From contig NC_063995.1 of assembly GCF_932276165.1 (NCBI RefSeq), positions 9,300,001 through 9,364,000 on the forward strand: a DNA stretch of 64,000 nucleotides, given 5' to 3'. This stretch comes from Plutella xylostella. Taxonomy: Eukaryota; Arthropoda; Insecta; Lepidoptera; Plutellidae. Below are positions 57,584-64,000 of this stretch, one piece after another. The position numbers were made by a program, and so were the translations under genes. The notes under the pieces are model-generated. The model was not told the DNA's origin. It did no database searches and saw only the letters and a list, made by a program, of their open reading frames with translations. Numbering within the stretch: the first letter of the stretch is position 1; every line of letters begins with the position of its first letter.

Positions 57584-60500
57584 TAAAGAAATACAGTTAA
57601 TTTTCTTGAATATTTCATCTGTCCAACTTGCTTATCTGTAAACATTTTCATTAAGTCGTCATCGTTACTAATGTCGTTACGTCACTAATTCCCCCTTATG
57701 TACACGTGACACCAACATATTATTATTACACTTAAAGCTTTTAAAGCAAGATTTATTCCAACTCGCTCGAGATGCTAGTCACAGATCCCGAGCGCGTTCC
57801 GTCGAGGTAATTAGTGAAAATACGAGTAGCAAACATAAATCAACACCCACAGTGACAGAACCGTTCCGGGGCTTTAAGAAATTAAGAAAAAAAAAACAAA
57901 AAACCGCTAAAGGTAACAGCCACAAGATCATAATTTTGATTTACGCCGGGAAAAATCGCTTTGTTTGCAACATCATTTCCGCATCCGGCTAGCCATTTGT
58001 TGCGCGCCTCGTTCCGTGGATATTTGAGGAAATAGCGTTTGCTACAAGTTATATTAACAATTTAGTGAATATATTTTTGTATCTATACTCACGAATGTTT
58101 CCCACATTTTATTGGCAATTTCAACGTTACATGCATGTATGTATATATACATATTATGCTCACGACTGCAATCCCCGGAGGGGTAGTCAGAGGTGTCTCG
58201 CAGGCGAGTCACTCGCTTTTCGCTGTACATTTGTAACGTTATAGGTCGCAAGCCGTATCGCCGCCGTTTTGAATGAGTGCAATCATATTTATTCAATATC
58301 ATATGCACGCTTACGCTTGCCAAAATGCTAATAAGGGTATTTTCGACTATTTAACCTTTTTAATCGAGATACTTTATCTTATGTAGGTACATTATCGCCA
58401 GCGTACTATTTTGCTGATTATCCCCGATAAATAAGCTGTCCAAATCTCATTCAAAATAACAAAAGCCGTACAAATACTACTTCCTGTACCTACATAGTAT
58501 TTTATTATTATGGTGTCCATATCCGTGTATGCGTATTGTATATTGGAGCGAGTTCCCATACACTATATTTATCATTAGGTCCGCTCGAGGCGAACGGGAA
58601 ACGAGCTCGTTGAGAACAACTCGCACGTACTATGGAGTAACTCCAGATAGCTATATGCTCCTAGTTATAATTGATTGCTTCCGATAGCCATTTTATACTT
58701 ACGACGCTCGGCGACTGTCGCTTTGCATATTAATTGCGTGTAGATGTGTGGCTGTACAAATATTTAGATTTGATATCAGTAAAAGATAATATCTACGTAA
58801 GGTAGGAAAACAGTTGTTCTAAAGTAGTAATGAAGATAGCTAAACCGACTGTACCTACCTACCATAAAATTAACATATTGTTATAAAATTCTTCGGCCCT
58901 CATATATGAAACTTAACCAACCTCCATTGCCTTTGAAATATAACTTCTCTCCTGCGGATATAGCGAAGCTGTCAAAGGTAAATTTGGTTATAAAGAAGGC
59001 GCGCCTTCATCACGTGTCTATTTACATACAAGAGCTGGAATGAAACGTCGTCGCTTTGTGCAGAGGGCGCGAGGGCGCGGCAATCTCACTGCGCACGGAT
59101 TTTCCACTATCTTGAGAAACAGAGAGGGAAGTCACCCGTGCCGCCCGCCCAACCCTACTTGCCAGAATTCTACATTTTCCTTTACAACCCTCATCTTTAA
59201 CTTTTTCAGTCTTTTTCCCGCGAAACGCTTTCACACCTGACGGGACGGAAAGCGTGGGACGTGGACGTGATCTTGTTTGTCCGTTCACTTATAACTTTCT
59301 CCGGCCGTTTTGATTTAAGTTTGGTGATTTCTTTTTATATTGTACCCATCCAAAATCCGAAACACGAAGCAATAAATATAAAAGGATTACGTAGAATGAC
59401 CTTATAAATTGCGGTCTGAATCCAGTAATACTCCAGGTAATAGCTATTCAAATTGTGGTGTTTTGAAACAGCATTAAACGCTGCGTGGAAAGTTTTCGCT
59501 GCGGTATGCCGGGCGCGCTTTGTCAAGCAACTTTTTGCCACCACTTTACACCTGGCCACGTCCCGTCGGTTAGCTCTTTAGAACTTCAGCGCGCCTGGTA
59601 CTCGCTCAGGAACTTGCTGAAACACTTGAACGGTTCGACTTATGTAATTAATGAATTAATTAACAGTGGTTTGTGGACATGTACTTCATAGTTGTTCTAC
59701 GAGAAGAAACTTTTGTATACAATAGAACTGAAAACTGTAGAGTTCTGGATAACTTTAGCTGTTTTCATGCGCAGTTCTAATCATAGCATACAACAAGAAC
59801 AAGTCCAAAAGTTCATAATACAAAACTTTTACAATTGGCTTGAAAACTGCGGGTCCGGGCGGCGGCGGCGGCGGCGGCGGCGCGACGGTTTGCTAAATTT
59901 TAATGACATGTTGCGTCGCAGTGCGGAGCGCGACCGGCCTGTAACGAACCCGCCTCACCGCTCGTTACGACTTCGCACGTATACTTGGAACGAGGACAAA
60001 CGAGATGTTTACGTTGACAAAAAAGCACAATAACCCCTACGAGGTCACTCCTTTTTAAATTTTGTGTTGCCGGCGATAACCGTGCTGATATTTGGCGAGC
60101 TCAGCTTTCTCCTTTGTTTTCTTTATTAAACATTAGCTTTGAGTTGAATTTTTAAAAGTATACATTCTCCTACATTTACACTTAGGTTATTTAATATCAG
60201 GATTATCTAAACAACCTAAAATTTATACCTGACTAACATATTCATTAAATTTTGCATTGTTATGCAGTTTTTCATGATATGAAAATGCAAACTGTTTACA
60301 CATCTACCAATCACAAGCCAAAAGGCATTAATTAGTTTCCAAATAAAATTTTATTGCTTTTAATTCCAGTTTTTTTTGTCATATTTATTGTAGAATTTAT
60401 TTGCACGGTATCGATACGCTAACAGCCAATTGACAAACATGCATCGACACCTTCACTCGGTGTGCTGTATATATGTGTTCTAGGACAGCAATAACTTTTA

Positions 60501-61185
60501 ATGACACAGAGGGTTGGATGCGGCGGTGACGGCGGCGGTCGTAATAGCCGTGCAACATGAAACAGCAGACTGGCCAGCCGCAACATAATCAACTCCTCTC
60601 TCCGATGTATTCCTGGTACTCCCCCAATAGATTTTTGACCCAATATTGACTGCAAACGTCCGTTATTGACACTATTCTGTCGACAGGTACTAAATATTTA
60701 GTGATGTTAAAGTGTTTACTGTTAAAATAGCTCGAATGTTAAGTAATATATGAATTATATCATGTCGATCAGTTACAATTTCAGCCACATATGTGACTTT
60801 AGTCATAGAGGTTAGCCATTCACATTGATGTCCGCCACGTACGCTTCATTCGCGTAAAATGCACTTTAAATTTAGCCGTCACTGTTCAAGGAAATAATAG
60901 CGAAAATGTATCACAAACTCACCCCACCTCAGTATTGATACCGTGACACAATAGTCGAGACCTTTTCCGAAATAAACCAGCAAACCTTTCTGAACGGTTG
61001 GGATTTTAATCCCACTCGGGTGAAGAACAACTTCTGTTTTGATACTGTACAATGGTGGCACTGCCTTTTCAATGATTTTGTATTTGTTTGTAAGGATCAC
61101 TTTTGTATTGAAATGTATCGATGGATTTATGAAACGTATATTCCGGTCAATAAACTTTATTTTAAATACTATTTAAAGGAAAGAT
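57584..61185. other. Non-coding intron stretch
   Basis: No exon is supported. It contains a (GGC)n run at 59858-59882, and a block at about 58155-58255 that loosely resembles the 36962/48040 repeat (CCCCGGAGGGGTAGTCAGAG). Confidence 0.35.
59858..59882. repeat. (CGG)n microsatellite
   Basis: A run of about eight CGG triplets in AT-rich DNA, with a GC-richer flank up to 59960. Confidence 0.85.
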
Positions 61186-61367
61186 CATCATCATCATCAT
61201 CATCACGACCCATTACGTCCCCACTGCTGGGGCACGGGTCTCCTTCCAATGAAGGAAGGGTTTAGGCCTAGTCCACCACGCTGGCCAAGTGCGGGTTGGT
61301 GGACCCCAACACAAGCAAGCTTGTGCTGAGAGAGTTGTCGGGTAAGTGGGCAACCCGACTGTCAGAT
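61186..61367 (-). mobile_element. Retroposon with (ATG)n tail and 10-bp target-site duplication
   Basis: On the minus strand the body ends GGAGACCCGTGCCCCAGCAG...ATGGGTC and a GATGATGATGATGATGAT tail. It is flanked by AAGGAAAGAT at 61176-61185 and 61368-61377. It has the same 3' end type as 17960-18020 and shares CCACGCTGG-type words with the SINE at 49035. Confidence 0.82.
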
Positions 61368-61377
61368 AAGGAAAGAT

Positions 61378-63282
61378 ACTATTTAAAAATGAAAAAACGT
61401 AATTTAACACGGTATTTCCACACTATTATCAAAATTATGTTTAGCGCTGGAATTTGATGCATTAGTCAAATACTACAAATTTAAACGAATAGGTACCTAG
61501 CGTATCTATTCTTAAAATAAATAAGTACCTACAATGATGTCCTCATAGTTGCCAAATTGGCTGTGCAATAGTTCTGGGCAGTAGTTTATAGTGAACTAAT
61601 TTGGTGAAAAATTGTAAGATTAAATAAGGTGTGGATGGCTCGCTGCCGGCTGTCGAATTCTCATTTTATTTTTAGTTCGTTAGATAACTTTACCCAGGTA
61701 TCCTATTCGGCCTGCCTCTGCATTTCTAAAGTGATATTGAATTCCTAACTACTCCTAGTGACGTATCCAGTGGATGATTATATTATTGACTTGTGCTGAT
61801 AAAAAATGTAGTGAGACCAAGGTAAGACAGTCAATATTTGAGATCCTTGTAGAATCAGGGGCATATTAGCAATAGATTTTCTATAAATAACATTTACGTT
61901 AAATCTGTCTTCAGTTGCAAATAAATTAAATAGCTCCTACCAGATATACCTTGAGTACCTACATTGATAAAAAAACATTACCCTCCTCCTTCGCAGTCAA
62001 TAATCGCAGGGTAATGATAAGATATATAGCTTTTCAATTAGTCACCAAAGAAGTTGTTTCTTGCGCAATAACTCACCAGAAAATTCAGAATCGCTTTAAT
62101 AACAACGAGTAGCCCTGAATAGGGCGCCAGGCCGAAGAGTTTGTTCGAGCCGAAGTAATTCACATTGGAACCTGCGGCGCCCGATTCAATGAACAAAAAT
62201 TGCGCCTCTTACAGTTTTGCGGAACCAACCCCATCGGAACAATAGCCTATTCGATTTTACACTGGAATTTCGTATCTGGTTTTAGTTTTGAACGCCAGTA
62301 TTCTTTTGTTACTTTTGGGTGCAAAATATTCCTGTGGTACAAGCTGTCTGAAGAATTGGTTATCTATTCATAGTCGTTGTGATCAATATAAGTTCGAGAC
62401 TATATTTTTTCACCACATAACAGTCTATCAATTCCGTGTGTGCTGGGAAATCAGCTACATTATTAAGAAAGTAGCGTCCTCGAGGCCAATACCTGTACTT
62501 TGTATACGTCAGGCACACCCAGGGCAGTCAGTGACTGACGATATTCTGACTGGCTAGTCCTTTCACCACGATGATAAACCCTAAACTAGCTATAGTATTT
62601 ATCACAGACACGCTAAGTATAAGCTACAACTACTATAAAACAAATATTTTGCTGACGGTTTGATGGATAAAACGTACATTTTTAGTTAGTAGGATCAGAA
62701 TTCAATTATGCCGCTGTAAATTTATCGCACATTTTTTTGTGTAAATTCATTTAAATCTTTCATAATACATTTGTTTCGTGCGATGCAGTGAAATTGTGCA
62801 TCGTGTGAGTTACAATATTGCCGAATGGATACACATAACGACGGACGTATTGTTATTATACGGGCTGATTCAAATGCATGAGTTGCCCTACATCTCGACT
62901 CTGGAATAGGTACTTCGTAGATATCGTGTCAGCTAGATAATATCTCTCACGGTCAATACAAGTACAGCCAAATTACATTATGTGCTTCTAGAAACCGATC
63001 TACAATGAGCGCGTCTCTAAAACGCATTTAGTTAGCGTATATAGCTGAGTACAGACTACAGCCCCTCCACTTTCCAGCTATATGTATAATACACGGTGTT
63101 GCATAAGCGGTATATTAGGACAAACGGGTAACTCAACCCGTCTCATCTAAACAAAGTACTCGTATTACAAACTCTTTTTTTTTGTATTCTACTATGTCGC
63201 ATTAACTCAAACTTCAAAAACAGGCTGGTAAGCCACTTATTACCTCTCATATGGTTCTATAACCTTTTGCTTTTGTCCACAG
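61378..63282. other. Non-coding intron stretch
   Basis: Upstream flank of the exon at 63283. It contains an end fragment related to the 42.6-kb repeat (about 61970-62015) and a scrap of family F (ACACGGTGTTGCATAAGCGG at about 63092-63111). Confidence 0.4.
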
Positions 63283-63412
63283 ATATGATGACTTGTCGGC
63301 TGGGGTCGCGGCGGCTGGGCGGGTCCCGCGGCTCGCTCGCCGCCGCGCCCGCCTGCTCCGCGGCCAGCGAGCTGGACCTGTCCTCGCGCTCCCGACGCTC
63401 CCACCGCGCCAG
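63283..63412 (+). CDS. Coding exon of unrecognised third gene (Ser/Arg-rich)
   Basis: A 130-bp GC-rich exon with acceptor TTTTGTCCACAG and donor CGCGCCAG|GTGATG. Joined to the exon at 39471-39596 it continues as SLIGDMMTCRLGSRRLGGSR, then a GSLAAAPACSAASELDLSS segment and RSRRSHRA, leaving in phase 2. The Ser/Arg clusters resemble phosphorylated linker regions, but I do not recognise the family. The next exon lies beyond the window. Truncated copies of this exon follow in the intron. Confidence 0.6.
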
Positions 63413-63441
63413 GTGATGTACCTACATACTAGCTCACACAG

Positions 63442-63605
63442 ACATGATGACGTGTCGGCTGGGGTCGCGGCGGCTGGGCCGTGATGTACCTACATACTAG
63501 CATACACTGGATTACATAGGATATGATGACGACGTGTCGGCTGCTTCCACCGTACCAACTCATACTAGCTTGCATACACATGCTGGGGTCGCGGCGGCTG
63601 CTTCA
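63442..63605 (+). repeat. Three decaying partial copies of the exon at 63283-63412
   Basis: Copy 1 (63442-63480) keeps an acceptor (CTCACACAG) and the first ~36 bases of the exon, then jumps to the exon-end region and donor (GGGCC|GTGATG) and the same intron start (TACCTACATACTAGC). Copy 2 (about 63519-63577) has ATATGATGACGACGTGTCGG and then a jump to CTTCCACCG and CATACTAGC. Copy 3 (about 63582-63630) has CTGGGGTCGCGGCGGCTG and then CTTCACC...GCCAAG. All are internally deleted, like the units downstream of Gen exon 7. Confidence 0.82.
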
Positions 63606-63619
63606 CCTGTGCCAAGTCA

Positions 63620-63790
63620 TGCTAGGTTACACTTTGTAGTAATAGACTAGGCTACACTTTGTAGTACTGGGCTAGGTTACGATTTGTAGTAGCAATCTAG
63701 GTTACACTGTAGTCCCACGATAGGTTTCTCTCTGTAGCTACACATTTGTTCTTGCTTCACTCTCTAGTAGCAAATTTGTCTTCACTCTGT
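63620..63790. repeat. Degenerate minisatellite (CTAGGTTACACTTTGTAGTA type)
   Basis: About six imperfect copies of a 22-29-bp unit around CTAGGTTACACTTTGTAGTA directly follow the exon echoes. The first unit appears to grow out of the CATGCTAGG end of echo copy 3. Confidence 0.7.
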
Positions 63791-64000
63791 GGCAACATTG
63801 TAGACACTACGTATAGGTAGAATAAAATAATTTTGTCTGAAAACACAAATAACGCGCCTAGCTATGTTGGAAGCATTATTTGAATACACTCTGTCTATAT
63901 TACTGTTCCATATTTGACACTTTACTGAATGGGAATATCTATAGGGGTAAAAAAATGGCTCCAGGCGGTCGGTGTGGATAAATGTAAAATGTTACCCCAA
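63791..64000. other. Window end, non-coding
   Basis: Intron sequence without recognisable features. Confidence 0.4.

Overview
This window looks like nuclear DNA from a moth or butterfly. It is AT-rich, with exons split by GT/AG introns and a dense load of repeats of lepidopteran type: tRNA-headed SINEs, microsatellite-bearing Helitron fragments ending in CTAG, foldback MITEs, and LINE 3' ends with an (ATG)n or TTATT tail. The order Lepidoptera is an inference from these repeats and from the gene structures. I cannot name the species.

Layout. (1) 1-4096, minus strand: the first eight coding exons (401 codons) of mitochondrial methylcrotonoyl-CoA carboxylase alpha (MCCC1). The rest of the gene lies beyond base 1. 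Two truncated copies of the last visible exon sit downstream of it in the next intron. (2) 4097-5676: a divergent intergenic region with TATCGATA (DRE-like) boxes. (3) 5677-16372, plus strand: a complete 11-exon gene for the XPG-family Holliday-junction nuclease Gen/GEN1 (766 residues). All catalytic acidic residues are in place, and it has a chromodomain-like strand block and a long basic tail. Intron 4 holds a cluster of LINE pieces, including a long uninterrupted reverse transcriptase ORF on the opposite strand. Intron 7 holds a 67-bp tandem array built from an internally deleted copy of exon 7. (4) 16400-64000: mostly non-coding, mobile-element-rich DNA that I read as the long introns and 5' region of a third, plus-strand gene. 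It has a GC-rich CpG-like island with a possible first-exon donor near 20.5 kb, a possible untranslated exon at 26.7 kb, and two well-bounded coding exons at 39471-39596 and 63283-63412 that join in frame. Their product is rich in Ser, Arg and Ala, and I do not recognise it.

The most interesting signal is a pattern that recurs in all three genes. A GC-rich exon is followed, in its own downstream intron, by truncated or internally deleted copies that keep splice sites ('exon echoes'). In Gen the echo is amplified into about ten 67-bp units, each with its own AG acceptor and GT donor. Use of one unit would put exon 8 out of frame and reach a stop within five codons. In MCCC1 the two echoes encode the same 34 residues as the real exon, and every nucleotide difference is synonymous. 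In the third gene the echoes decay over about 170 bp. I do not know a described system that matches. Local tandem duplication, decoy or poison splicing, alternative exons and assembly artefact all remain possible.

Gene functions are unrelated as far as can be seen: leucine catabolism (MCCC1), DNA junction resolution (Gen) and an unknown third product. MCCC1 and Gen are divergently arranged over about 1.6 kb and may share promoter sequence.
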